Assembly (NCBI GenBank): GCA_017303855.1
Contig: JAFLBL010000005.1
Span: 186,001-250,000, forward strand
Direction of reading: 5' to 3'
Source of the DNA: Chitinophagales bacterium
GTDB lineage: Bacteria > Bacteroidota > Bacteroidia > Chitinophagales > Chitinophagaceae
Length of the DNA stretch: 64,000 nt
A model generated the notes under the pieces. It searched no databases, was not told the origin of the DNA, and saw nothing but the letters and a program-made list of their open reading frames with translations. The translations under genes and the position numbers were made by a program. Shown here one piece after another: positions 35,899 through 42,574 of this stretch; the stretch's first letter is position 1; each line of letters begins with the position of its first letter.

Positions 35899-36122
35899 CT
35901 CATCGGTTATAAACCGCAGAGGACGCAGAGAGCGCGGAGAATACAATTAAACCGCGGAGGCCGCAGAGAACGCAGAGGGCTCCTCATTATCTAATCTGCT
36001 AATCAGCTAATCGGCATATTGGCACATCAACTAATCGTCACATCGGTTATAAACCGCAGAGGACGCAGAGAGCGCAGAGAGCCCCTCATTGGCTAATTGG
36101 CTCATTTGCTAATCGGCTAATC
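35899..36122. repeat. Long composite repeat, left arm of an inverted pair
   Basis: A 224-base block made of CCGCAGAGGACGCAGAG-type nonamers followed by GCTAATCG-type octamers; this two-part unit occurs twice. The inverse complement at 40,372-40,614 shares a stretch of about 75 identical bases (around 35,929-36,004) and the same order of sub-repeats, with an eleven-base copy-number difference. No coding sequence. Confidence 0.85.
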
Positions 36123-36140
36123 GACAAACCGGCACATCAT

Positions 36141-36626
36141 TCACTGCACCATCTTATTCGCACAGCTCGAGCTGGCAAACGCATCCGGTTTGGCCCTGAA
36201 AGCAAATCCCATTCCGAGGATATAGCCCATGGCTTCCGTGAGAGCGTCATTGCTTTTGAACTGCGGGTTGGTATTGATATCCGCGTGCACTTCCATATCC
36301 ACCCGGTACCGGCTGAACAGGTTGCAGAGTTCATAGGCCACATCGATACTCATCCGCACTTCGGTCAGCATCCGTTCCTTGATCGTCATCCGTTGCCGGG
36401 TGGATTCGCTGCGTATATACATGAAACCGCCTTTACGTTTCCGGAGGAATACGATCACCGTGGCAAAACCGGTTACGCCTGCTTTTACCTGGCTATCGGT
36501 GCCGATACATACCTTCAGTTCATGTCCTTCCGCGGCTTCGCGTTGCAATACCCGGTTAATTTCTTCGGTGATCGGGATAGTTACCTGATCGCCGCTGAGC
36601 GTTCTCCATTCATTGTTTTTTTTCAT
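36141..36626 (-). CDS. YkuK-like RNase H-fold protein (DUF458)
   Basis: 161 residues from the ATG at 36624-36626, which follows a strong Shine-Dalgarno GGAGG eleven bases upstream; an upstream extension of the frame would read through a tRNA-like sequence and is rejected. The sequence has KVCIGTDSQVKAGVTGFATV, with the first acidic strand (GTDSQ), then TEVRMSIDVAYELCNLF and VHADINTNPQFKSNDALTEA, with further acidic residues of the RNase H-like fold. This matches the YkuK/DUF458 family, whose biochemical role is unknown. The C-terminus (AFASSSCANKMVQ) is family-typical. The gene is preceded on its own strand by two tRNA-like sequences, the nearer one ending 19 bases before the start codon. Confidence 0.82.
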   Translation of the reverse strand: MKKNNEWRTLSGDQVTIPITEEINRVLQREAAEGHELKVCIGTDSQVKAGVTGFATVIVFLRKRKGGFMYIRSESTRQRMTIKERMLTEVRMSIDVAYELCNLFSRYRVDMEVHADINTNPQFKSNDALTEAMGYILGMGFAFRAKPDAFASSSCANKMVQ

Positions 36627-36645
36627 AGCTTGTTTCCTCCTTCGT

Positions 36646-36715
36646 GGTACCTCATGGAATCGAACCATGATCTCCGGATTTTCACCCCGGCGCATAACCG
36701 TTCTGCCAAAGCACC
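36646..36715 (-). tRNA. tRNA-like sequence, anticodon GAA (Phe-like), non-canonical
   Basis: Read on the minus strand, the 70 bases fold as a cloverleaf: acceptor GGTGCTT/AGGTACC (seven pairs with wobbles), a three-pair D stem GCA/TGC with GAACGGTTA, anticodon stem CCGGG/TCCGG with loop GTGAAAA (U33 present, anticodon GAA), and a perfect T stem CATGG/CCATG with loop TTCGATT. No CCA is encoded. It is shorter than a normal tRNA-Phe and has wobble pairs in the acceptor. The Shine-Dalgarno of the YkuK-like gene starts six bases beyond its 3' end, so both could lie on one transcript. Confidence 0.6.
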
Positions 36716-36794
36716 TTTTGCAGTAAATACTGGCTGATTTCTTATTTCCTCTATGCCGAATTCATTCACTGTTATTTAGTTATCCTCTCTTTAC

Positions 36795-36865
36795 TGGCCA
36801 GTTGAGATTCGAACCCACCCCCCCGGTTATAAGCCGGGTACATCTGTCAGTTGAGCTACAGACCA
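36795..36865 (-). tRNA. Degenerate tRNA-like sequence, anticodon TAT (Ile-like)
   Basis: On the minus strand: acceptor TGGTCTG/CTGGCCA with one mismatch, TA-GCTC D-arm start, perfect anticodon stem CCCGG/CCGGG with loop CTTATAA (U33, anticodon UAU, purines 3'), a G-rich variable region and T arm TGGG-TTCGAAT-CTCA. The D stem is largely lost (GCTC opposite GATG). An AUA-reading UAU anticodon is unusual in bacteria, where a lysidine-modified CAU tRNA normally reads AUA. It may be a decayed tRNA, a phage-type tRNA or a tRNA mimic. Confidence 0.5.
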
Positions 36866-36873
36866 TTCTTGGA

Positions 36874-36900
36874 AAAGCGCCCCGTTGCATCTCACGGGGC
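36874..36900 (-). terminator. Hairpin upstream of the tRNA-like pair
   Basis: GCCCCGT/ACGGGGC with an eight-base loop; on the minus strand it is followed by GCTTTTCC, a weak U-tract. It is preceded by a Shine-Dalgarno-like AGAAAGGAGG with no convincing frame after it. It may be a weak terminator or a processing site. Confidence 0.4.
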
Positions 36901-37037
36901 TACTTTGATCCTCCTTTCTACTGTTAATTGAACATTGCTTATTGAATATTGAGCATTTCTTACCACCGGTGATCAATGTTCATTATTCAACTTGCTTACC
37001 GGCAGGCAGGTGCTCACTATTCAATTTTCATATACCG

Positions 37038-37169
37038 CTACCTCAACAGGTATTCAGCCGGGTGCACGACCCTGTTACCGACATCCTGTTCAGCAGTATC
37101 ATTTTCATTTTCCCTGCTGTTTATATTCAGTATAAAACTGATCAGTAGTACAACGATTACAAACCACAT
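37038..37169 (-). CDS. Small membrane protein, 43 residues
   Basis: An ATG at 37167-37169 follows an excellent Shine-Dalgarno AAAAGGAGG and opens a 43-codon frame. The first 17 residues, MWFVIVVLLISFILNIN, form one membrane helix; the rest is acidic then basic (SRENENDTAEQDVGNRVV) and hydrophilic. It lies between a strong terminator and the tRNA-like sequences on the same strand. I do not recognise it. The ribosome binding site and helix make translation likely; function is unknown. Confidence 0.55.
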   Translation of the reverse strand: MWFVIVVLLISFILNINSRENENDTAEQDVGNRVVHPAEYLLR

Positions 37170-37231
37170 ATCATCCTCCTTTTCAATCTACTGTTGCCGG
37201 CAAACCCTCCTACGCTGAGGCTACGGAGGGC

Positions 37232-37265
37232 AAAGAAAAACCCGGTCGCTACTGACGACCGGGTT
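37232..37265 (-). terminator. Strong intrinsic terminator
   Basis: Perfect eight-pair stem CCCGGTCG/CGACCGGG, seven-base loop, then TTTTTCTTT on the minus strand. It closes a transcript coming from the 37.3-37.5 kb region. A further short inverted repeat CCCTCC/GGAGGG follows at 37,205-37,230. Confidence 0.85.
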
Positions 37266-37293
37266 CCTTTTCATTTGCACTACTGCACAAATG

Positions 37294-37437
37294 CTACATT
37301 GGTTCCGTTCGTCGTTTCTTTTCAATCCAGGGCATAAAATGGCCTGTTGCGGGTGTACTGTTGTTTCCGCAATAAGCAGCTTGCCGTGCAATGCCGCTTA
37401 AAAGCCTGTATTGTTTATGTCGTGTTTGCTTCAGCAA
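37294..37437 (-). CDS. Possible small basic protein, 47 residues (low confidence)
   Basis: A TTG (37435-37437) opens 47 codons ending at TAG just before the terminator at 37.24-37.26 kb. The product would be basic, with KQTRHKQYRLLSGIARQA at the front and WIEKKRRTEPM at the end. No clear ribosome binding site or ATG is seen. The same stretch also has inverted repeats (TTGCGG/CCGCAA), so it may instead be a structured small RNA. Confidence 0.25.
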   Translation of the reverse strand: MLKQTRHKQYRLLSGIARQAAYCGNNSTPATGHFMPWIEKKRRTEPM

Positions 37438-37554
37438 CTCTTTTTGTTTTTTTATAGATTCATTTTATTTACGATTACACATCACTGTTTAAATAATCAA
37501 GCACACAATGCCTGTCATACACAGCTTTCCAGCCTGCATTTAGCGGATATCCTT

Positions 37555-37585
37555 TAAAAGAAAAACCCCGCAATCGCTTGCGGGG
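37555..37585 (-). terminator. Strong intrinsic terminator
   Basis: Stem CCCCGCAA/TTGCGGGG with a four-base loop, followed on the minus strand by TTTTTCTTTT. It ends the short transcription unit that contains the 30-codon frame at 37,615-37,707. Confidence 0.88.
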
Positions 37586-37614
37586 TCTGTATTTCAGCCA
37601 ATTCGTTGTGTCAA

Positions 37615-37707
37615 CTATTGAACAGCATTACATGCCCCGCTTACGCGATCAAGTCCTAAAGGACTAAACCCGTTCGCTGTTTCTATATGTGCGTATTTGC
37701 GTTGCAT
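37615..37707 (-). CDS. Possible 30-residue peptide or small RNA unit
   Basis: An ATG (37705-37707) opens a 30-codon frame (MQRKYAHIETANGFSPLGLD and ten more residues) that ends 30 bases before a strong terminator. Upstream, CATCTTTG with TTTG 21 bases further up resembles a -7/-33 promoter. A perfect hairpin AGTCC-TTTA-GGACT lies inside the frame. The unit has the size of a small-protein gene or a terminator-ended sRNA of about 140 bases; I cannot tell which. Confidence 0.35.
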   Translation of the reverse strand: MQRKYAHIETANGFSPLGLDRVSGACNAVQ

Positions 37708-37794
37708 GTTTATTTTTTTGCTGTGCAAAGATGAAACTATTTTTTTGAAGATGCCAAATATCCGGAGAGAAATTTATAAAATATTTTTTTTGAG

Positions 37795-37866
37795 GTGTGG
37801 AGATGTTGAGATGTTGAGGTGTTGAGATGTTGAGGTGTTGAGGTGTTGAGGTGTTGAGACGTAGAG
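37795..37866. repeat. Tandem repeat (period 8, GTGTTGAG-type)
   Basis: About eight degenerate octamers GATGTTGAG/GTGTTGAG. It lies 50 bases beyond the stop codon of the radical SAM gene. Same class as the arrays before rfbA and gmd. Confidence 0.8.
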
Positions 37867-37917
37867 GCGCTTTAGTATTTTAGTCTCTTCAAGCTGCCCA
37901 TCGGTTTATCGGCACAT

Positions 37918-38994
37918 TCAAAACAATCTCCCCTGCTCTCCCGGTCTTCGGAACAGTGCACTGTTCAGGCTCCATTTATCCGCATTCATTCCATACAACT
38001 TACTGTATTGCTTATACTGATCCGCAACGAGTTTCGCAACGGGTCCCTCACCACTCATGCGCAAACCGTAGCGACTGTCATTGACTTTGCCATCATGACT
38101 TTGTTCGATCAGGTGCCAGACTTTATCGGCACGGTCGGGAAAGTTCTTATACAGCCAGTCGTGGAATAATAATTTTACAGCGCCGTTCAGGCGGATAAAA
38201 GTATACGCGGTGAATGTGGCCCCGTTATCCCGGGCCGCTTTCATGATACCGGGCAGTTCATGATCATTCAGTCCGGGGATTACCGGCCCCATGAGTACAC
38301 CGGTACGCACCCCGGCCTTACTGAGATCACGGATTATCCGCAGCCGCTGTACAGCAGTCGTGGTACGCGGTTCCATTACCCGTCGCAGGTCTTCCTGCAG
38401 GGTGGTAATGGAGGTCATTACTGATACCAGCTGCTTACCCGCCAATGCCTGTAGTATTTCTTTATCATTCAGCACCCCCGCATTTTTGGTCAGTATACCC
38501 ACAGGTTGATTGAATTCATGGCAGACCTGCAGCAGTCCCCGGGTGAGCCTGAACTTTTGTTCAGCCGGCTGGTAACAATCCGTATTGCCGCTGAGCATGA
38601 TAGGTGTTCCATCCCAGTCTTTGCGCGACAGAAACTTACGGAGCAGTTGCGGCGCATTCTTTTTAACGATGATCTTTTGTTCAAAGTCAAGACCTGCACT
38701 ATAGCCCCAGTACTCATGCACATTGCGGGCATAACAATAGATACAACCATGTTCGCATCCGGCATAGGGATTCATGCTGTAACTCATGGGCACATCGGGA
38801 CTCTCCACTTTATTGACAATGGACATTGACACCTGTTCCATATAGACAGTCCGCGGATCCCCTTCTTCCCAGTCATCAATACCTTCGATATGTTCACGGA
38901 TCCTTTCGTCTTTCAGAAACCGGTTTTTGGTATTGATCTGTGCACCCCGCCCCTGCAGGTAATGATCCGCTCCGCCTTTTTGTTTTGCCTGCAC
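37918..38994 (-). CDS. PA0069-family radical SAM protein
   Basis: 358 residues from a GTG at 38992-38994. The frame continues 30 codons upstream, but those read through a GGAGAGT repeat and are not protein-like. After GGADHYLQGRGAQINTKNRF, typical of the family N-terminus, the radical SAM cluster motif is CEHGCIYCYAR, preceded by SMNPYAGCEHG. MLSGNTDCYQPAEQKF and LTKNAGVLNDKEIL follow, as in relatives of spore photoproduct lyase. The family is widespread but its reaction is not established; DNA or RNA repair has been suggested because of its SPL-like sequence. It lies between RNA-related genes and the umuDC-like cassette. Confidence 0.88.
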   Translation of the reverse strand: MQAKQKGGADHYLQGRGAQINTKNRFLKDERIREHIEGIDDWEEGDPRTVYMEQVSMSIVNKVESPDVPMSYSMNPYAGCEHGCIYCYARNVHEYWGYSAGLDFEQKIIVKKNAPQLLRKFLSRKDWDGTPIMLSGNTDCYQPAEQKFRLTRGLLQVCHEFNQPVGILTKNAGVLNDKEILQALAGKQLVSVMTSITTLQEDLRRVMEPRTTTAVQRLRIIRDLSKAGVRTGVLMGPVIPGLNDHELPGIMKAARDNGATFTAYTFIRLNGAVKLLFHDWLYKNFPDRADKVWHLIEQSHDGKVNDSRYGLRMSGEGPVAKLVADQYKQYSKLYGMNADKWSLNSALFRRPGEQGRLF

Positions 38995-39034
38995 GTTGCC
39001 GGTTTTTGTTTCATTACTAAAAGGAGAACGGAAG

Positions 39035-39106
39035 ATCCCCACTCCCCACTCCCCACTTTCCACTCTCCACTCTCCACTCTCCACTTTCCTCTCTCCCGTT
39101 CTCCTG
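39035..39106. repeat. Tandem repeat (period 7, CACTCTC-type)
   Basis: About nine degenerate heptamers CACTCCC/CACTCTC/CACTTTC. Part of it is open in the radical SAM frame and would be translated as ESGEW repeats if an upstream start were used. It lies just before the chosen start codon. Confidence 0.8.
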
Positions 39107-39157
39107 TTTACGCACTACCCCTTCTCACGTTTATGGTTACTGTGTACGGATTGATGA

Positions 39158-39772
39158 CTATCCAAATAAATCGCCCTGTTTTGTCTGTACCGGCAGGTTC
39201 TGAAAACTGAAGGTTTGCAACGGTTGATATTTCATTTCACCTTCCGGCCGCCGCATCAGGGTCATGCTTTCGGCGATAAAACGGCCGGTAAAATGCCGGT
39301 GACTGTATTCGGACCAGCCTTTTTCGTATTGCCCGGACTGCAGTTTACGGGCCAGGGTAATATGTGGTTCCATCATAAAATGCGGCTTATGTTCCTCATT
39401 CATTTTCATCAGCCGCTGTGTTTCGGTTCGGATACCGCGCAACAACTGTTGTACCGGCACTTTGGAAAGCACTTTAATATAAATAGTGTGCGAAGGAAAA
39501 CTGCCATAATCCTTCAGTTCTGCTTTAAAAGGCGGAAAACCCATGGCTACTTTCTGCAGGCGGTTGACGATCCGGTCTTCCATCATGGCGAACTGCGAAA
39601 AATGCACCAGGGGTACCCAGGCGTTGCCACGGCCGCCATCCCCCGTCTTGTATTTCTCCGCAAATTCCTGCTTCAGTTGCAGGATACGCCCCTGCAGTTC
39701 CACATGCGGACGCAATACCAGCAGGTACTCAAATACCCGGTAACCAGGTGCAGTATTGATGACAGCTTCCAT
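39158..39772 (-). CDS. 2'-5' RNA ligase family protein (2H phosphoesterase)
   Basis: 204 residues from the Met at 39770-39772 (MEAVINTAPGYRVFEYLLVL); an upstream ATG at 39,802 adds ten residues. The two HxT/S motifs of the 2H superfamily are WVPLVHFSQF near residue 55 and MMEPHITLAR near 140, about 85 residues apart as expected. The first motif is HFS, an accepted variation. Proteins of this family ligate or hydrolyse 2'-5' RNA links or 2',3'-cyclic phosphates. Location within 4 kb of rtcB and tRNA-like sequences is suggestive of RNA end processing, though this is inference. Convergence or shared regulation with umuD is not evident. Confidence 0.84.
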   Translation of the reverse strand: MEAVINTAPGYRVFEYLLVLRPHVELQGRILQLKQEFAEKYKTGDGGRGNAWVPLVHFSQFAMMEDRIVNRLQKVAMGFPPFKAELKDYGSFPSHTIYIKVLSKVPVQQLLRGIRTETQRLMKMNEEHKPHFMMEPHITLARKLQSGQYEKGWSEYSHRHFTGRFIAESMTLMRRPEGEMKYQPLQTFSFQNLPVQTKQGDLFG

Positions 39773-39819
39773 TCCGGCAGATTTTAAAAATATTTTCCTC
39801 ATTTTCTTAGCACTAATTT

Positions 39820-39834
39820 ACTAATTATTTTAGT
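39820..39834. promoter_or_regulatory. Dyad ACTAA-N5-TTAGT upstream of the umuD-like gene
   Basis: A 15-base inverted repeat, overlapped by a direct CTAATTTA/CTAATTAT repeat, lies 85 bases before the start of the UmuD-like gene, between it and the divergent 2H phosphoesterase gene. It is a candidate operator for a LexA-type or other repressor. No established SOS box consensus for this group was available to me. Confidence 0.3.
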
Positions 39835-39918
39835 TTTACCAAAGAATTACCCCATTAAATTTTTGAAACTATTTTTTTTCACCGTTTCTGCCCGGCGGAA
39901 ACATTTAAAATCGGATGT

Positions 39919-40356
39919 ATGGAAGGAGAGGAATTATTTTTTGGGGCTGCCTACAAAGGTTCAAAACAATTTACCCAGCAGCAGGTACGCACCGCCAATG
40001 CCACGGGCTTTGGCGCGGCCGCGGATGACTATGCGGAAAAAGGCATTGATCTGAATGAACAGCTGATCCGGAATAAACCCGCCACATTTTTTTTCCGGAT
40101 GAAAGGCGATGCGATGAAGGAAGCCGGACTCTTCGACGGGGATATCCTGATTGTGGACCGTTCACTGAAACTGGCCAATGGAAAAATCATTGTGGCCATC
40201 CTGAACGGAGAACTCCTGGTCCGCCGCTTTCATAAAAATTTCACATCGGCTTTCCTTATTCCCGAAAACAACCGCTATAAGAATATCAACCTGGCCGAGT
40301 TCAGTGATTTCGTAGTATGGGGCGTGGTGACGTTTGTGATACACCCGCTGGGGTAG
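39919..40356 (+). CDS. umuD: UmuD-like protein lacking both catalytic residues
   Basis: 145 residues, the length of UmuD. Colinear with E. coli UmuD from the cleavage region (TGFGAAADDYAEKGIDLNEQ) to the C-terminus. The place of the nucleophile Ser60, normally SGDSM, reads MKGDAM, with Ala65 encoded by GCG. The place of Lys97, normally TVKK, reads LVRRF with Arg102. Both members of the Ser-Lys dyad are therefore lost, while the fold-forming segments DGDILIVDR and VVWGVVTFVI are kept. It should be unable to cleave itself. The C/A-G cleavage bond position is Thr-Gly here. It precedes umuC, from which it is separated by a repeat-rich spacer of 417 bases. Confidence 0.88.
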   Translation: MEGEELFFGAAYKGSKQFTQQQVRTANATGFGAAADDYAEKGIDLNEQLIRNKPATFFFRMKGDAMKEAGLFDGDILIVDRSLKLANGKIIVAILNGELLVRRFHKNFTSAFLIPENNRYKNINLAEFSDFVVWGVVTFVIHPLG

Positions 40357-40371
40357 ATGAATGTGACGATA

Positions 40372-40614
40372 TGCCGATGTGCCGATTAGCTGATGTGCCG
40401 ATTAGCAAATTAGAGTATGAGGAGCCCTCTGCGCTATCTGCGGCCTCTGCGGTTTGTAACCGATGTGACGATTAGTTGATGTGCCAATATGCCGATTAGC
40501 TGATTAGCAAATTAGCAGATTAGATAATGAGGAGCCCTCTGCGTTCTCTGCGGCCTCCGCGGTTTAATTGTATTCTCCGCGCTCTCTGCGGCCTCCGCGG
40601 TTTGTATCCGATGA
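40372..40614. repeat. Long composite repeat, right arm of an inverted pair
   Basis: Inverse complement of the block at 35,899-36,122, about 240 bases with the same order of nonamer (CTCTGCGGC) and octamer (CGATTAGC) sub-repeats. One eleven-base sub-repeat is extra. It fills most of the spacer between the umuD-like gene and umuC. The remaining part up to the umuC start ends in a CACTCAC heptamer array that touches the umuC ATG. Confidence 0.85.
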
Positions 40615-40773
40615 GACGATGGAGGGACAGCGGGTCACTTATAGTAAAATGAATAATGAGTAAAACGTAATGAGTAAAAGGAGACAAGTTGTTTTTAACC
40701 GAACTACTTCACAAAGCGGAATGAACGGCGGTTCAGTACGGTACAACCAGCCACTCACCACTCACCACTCACC

Positions 40774-42054
40774 ATGAAAGCGATCGTTGACTGTAACAGT
40801 TTCTACTGCTCCTGCGAGCGGTTATTCCGGCCCGACCTGCGGGACAAGCCCGTAGTGGTACTGAGCAATAATGACGGGTGTATTGTGTCGCGCACCGATG
40901 AAGCGAAAAAACTCGGTGTGGGTATGGCCGCGCCTTATTATCAGAACCGGGATATTATTGAGAAAAATGACGTAGCGGTTTTTTCCAGCAATTATAATCT
41001 CTACGGCGACCTGAGTATGCGCGTAATGGATACACTGCGTGAACTGGTGGGGGAAGAACAGGTGGAAGTATACTCCGTAGACGAGGCCTTCCTGGATCTC
41101 AGTACCATTGGCTCCGCTGCCCTGCAGGAAACCTCCACGATCATTAAAGAAACAGTGGAACAATGGACCGGTATTGCCGTATCAGTAGGCGTGGCGCCGA
41201 GTAAGGTTTTATCCAAAGTAGCCAACCGCTTATCAAAGAAAGACAAGCGGGGAACCCGCGGCGTGCTGGTGCTGGATACCCCGGAAAAAATAAAAGACGC
41301 CCTGGAACGCACGGCGGTGGATGATCTCTGGGGCGTGGGACGGCAGTATGCCATGAAACTGCATCACCTCGGTATCGACAATGGCTGGCAGTTACGTAAT
41401 ATGCCCGAAGACTGGGCACAGAAAAATATGGGCGGTGTGGTGGGCGTCCGGATGATTAAAGAACTGAACGGTATCAGTTGTATCCCGATGAAAGATCCGC
41501 TGGAAACAAAAAAAATGATTGCCACCACCCGGATGTTCGGACAGCCTGTCTATGCATTGAACGATATCCGTGAAGCCATTGCCACCTATACGGCCCGGGC
41601 CGCTGAAAAACTGCGCCGCCAGTTCAGTGCCGCCACCACGATCCAGGTATTCCTGGTAACCAATGGCACCCGCAACGGGAAATATGAATACAATCCGCAG
41701 TCGCGCTACCTCTATAACACATTACCCGAAGCCAGTGCCGACACCTCCGTCCTTATCCGTCATGCCTTGCCCCTGGCCGAACAGTTGTACCAGCCCGGTT
41801 GCAAATACCTGAAAGGCGGGGTGATCCTCAGCGGACTGGTACCCATGGCCGCTATACAAACCAACCTCTTTATGGAAGAACACCTGCAGACCAACCAGGC
41901 ATTGCTGGAAGCCGTGGACAATATCAATTTCAGTCACCGGGATGATGTGGTGAAATACGTTGCCTCCGGTCTCAAACGCAACTGGAAAATGCGGCAGGAG
42001 CTACGCAGTAAACGCTATACCACCCGGTGGAATGAACTTTATAAAATCAGTTAA
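40774..42054 (+). CDS. umuC: Y-family DNA polymerase V catalytic subunit UmuC
   Basis: 426 residues, typical. MKAIVDCNSFYCSCERLFRP gives the first catalytic Asp, PVVVLSNNDGCIVSRTDEAK follows, and YSVDEAFLDLS gives the second acidic pair near residue 105. VGVAPSKVLSKVANRLSKKD and the helix-hairpin-helix region DLWGVGRQYAMKL are intact, as is the C-terminal little-finger domain. UmuC carries out translesion synthesis and normally depends on processed UmuD'. Its ATG is directly preceded by the heptamer array CACTCAC with no visible Shine-Dalgarno. The downstream gene begins one base after its stop. Confidence 0.97.
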   Translation: MKAIVDCNSFYCSCERLFRPDLRDKPVVVLSNNDGCIVSRTDEAKKLGVGMAAPYYQNRDIIEKNDVAVFSSNYNLYGDLSMRVMDTLRELVGEEQVEVYSVDEAFLDLSTIGSAALQETSTIIKETVEQWTGIAVSVGVAPSKVLSKVANRLSKKDKRGTRGVLVLDTPEKIKDALERTAVDDLWGVGRQYAMKLHHLGIDNGWQLRNMPEDWAQKNMGGVVGVRMIKELNGISCIPMKDPLETKKMIATTRMFGQPVYALNDIREAIATYTARAAEKLRRQFSAATTIQVFLVTNGTRNGKYEYNPQSRYLYNTLPEASADTSVLIRHALPLAEQLYQPGCKYLKGGVILSGLVPMAAIQTNLFMEEHLQTNQALLEAVDNINFSHRDDVVKYVASGLKRNWKMRQELRSKRYTTRWNELYKIS

Positions 42055-42055
42055 C

Positions 42056-42574
42056 ATGTACAACCCGTATTGCTTACTCAGTCCGGAAATCCTGGAGGCC
42101 CTGTTGCAACAACCTATGTATTTTGTACGGCAACACTATCCGCGCGGTCAGCAACATCCCGCGGAAACCAGTCTCCCCCTGTTGCTCACGCATTACTCAT
42201 TGCATGAATCCGATCAGGAACGTTCGGAGCGGCATATCCGCTTATTATGGAAAGATCCTTATCGCTTTCGCTATGACAGCCGGCTGTCCGAACACCGGGA
42301 AAAACTGATCAGGGCCGCTACCCAGCCGGAAGGTTACCGCATCTATATCAACCTGATGCCGAAAAAATGGAAGGCCAGCGACGGACTCAAAACAAAAGTC
42401 AGCCGCTACCTTTCCCATAAACTGCCCTGGTGGCATTATTCGCCAGCCGATAAACTGCATGTAACGCTGAAGGAACGCTATGGCGAACTCTTTATCGCCC
42501 TGCTGTGGCGGGGTCAGCAAACTGAAGTACTTTTGGAAGAAATCGAAAATTTTTCCGCATGTGCTACGACATGA
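42056..42574 (+). CDS. Protein of unknown function in the umuDC-SRAP cassette
   Basis: 172 residues from the ATG at 42056, one base after the umuC stop; upstream in-frame codons overlap umuC and are rejected. Its last 16 bases overlap the SRAP gene, so it is translationally linked to both neighbours. The protein is basic with conserved-looking aromatic stretches (MYNPYCLLSPEILEALL, LLWKDPYRFRYDS, LPWWHYSPADKLHVTLKER). No signal peptide or membrane helix. I do not recognise a domain. Its place implies a role in damage tolerance or UmuC function. Confidence 0.75.
   Translation: MYNPYCLLSPEILEALLQQPMYFVRQHYPRGQQHPAETSLPLLLTHYSLHESDQERSERHIRLLWKDPYRFRYDSRLSEHREKLIRAATQPEGYRIYINLMPKKWKASDGLKTKVSRYLSHKLPWWHYSPADKLHVTLKERYGELFIALLWRGQQTEVLLEEIENFSACATT

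Noticed and set aside
36646..36865. Housekeeping tRNA-Phe and tRNA-Ile genes
   Set aside because: Short length, mismatched acceptor, collapsed D stem and an atypical UAU anticodon make normal housekeeping tRNAs unlikely; they are described as tRNA-like.
36798..36894. A GTG-initiated 22-codon frame through the Ile-like sequence after an AGGAGG
   Set aside because: It runs through conserved tRNA-type arms and has no protein character; the spacing from the Shine-Dalgarno is long.
36942..37148. A 68-codon plus-strand frame opposite the small membrane protein
   Set aside because: It contains CLPAGR, the usual translation of a dispersed GGCAGG repeat in these genomes, and lacks a ribosome binding site; the minus-strand frame has one.
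38995..39084. N-terminal extension of the radical SAM protein (ESGEW repeats)
   Set aside because: It is a translation of the CACTCTC heptamer array and is not homologous to the family.
35899..40614. Insertion sequence or integron bounded by the long inverted repeats
   Set aside because: No transposase, integrase or target-site duplication is visible, and the arms are built from tandem sub-repeats rather than transposon ends.
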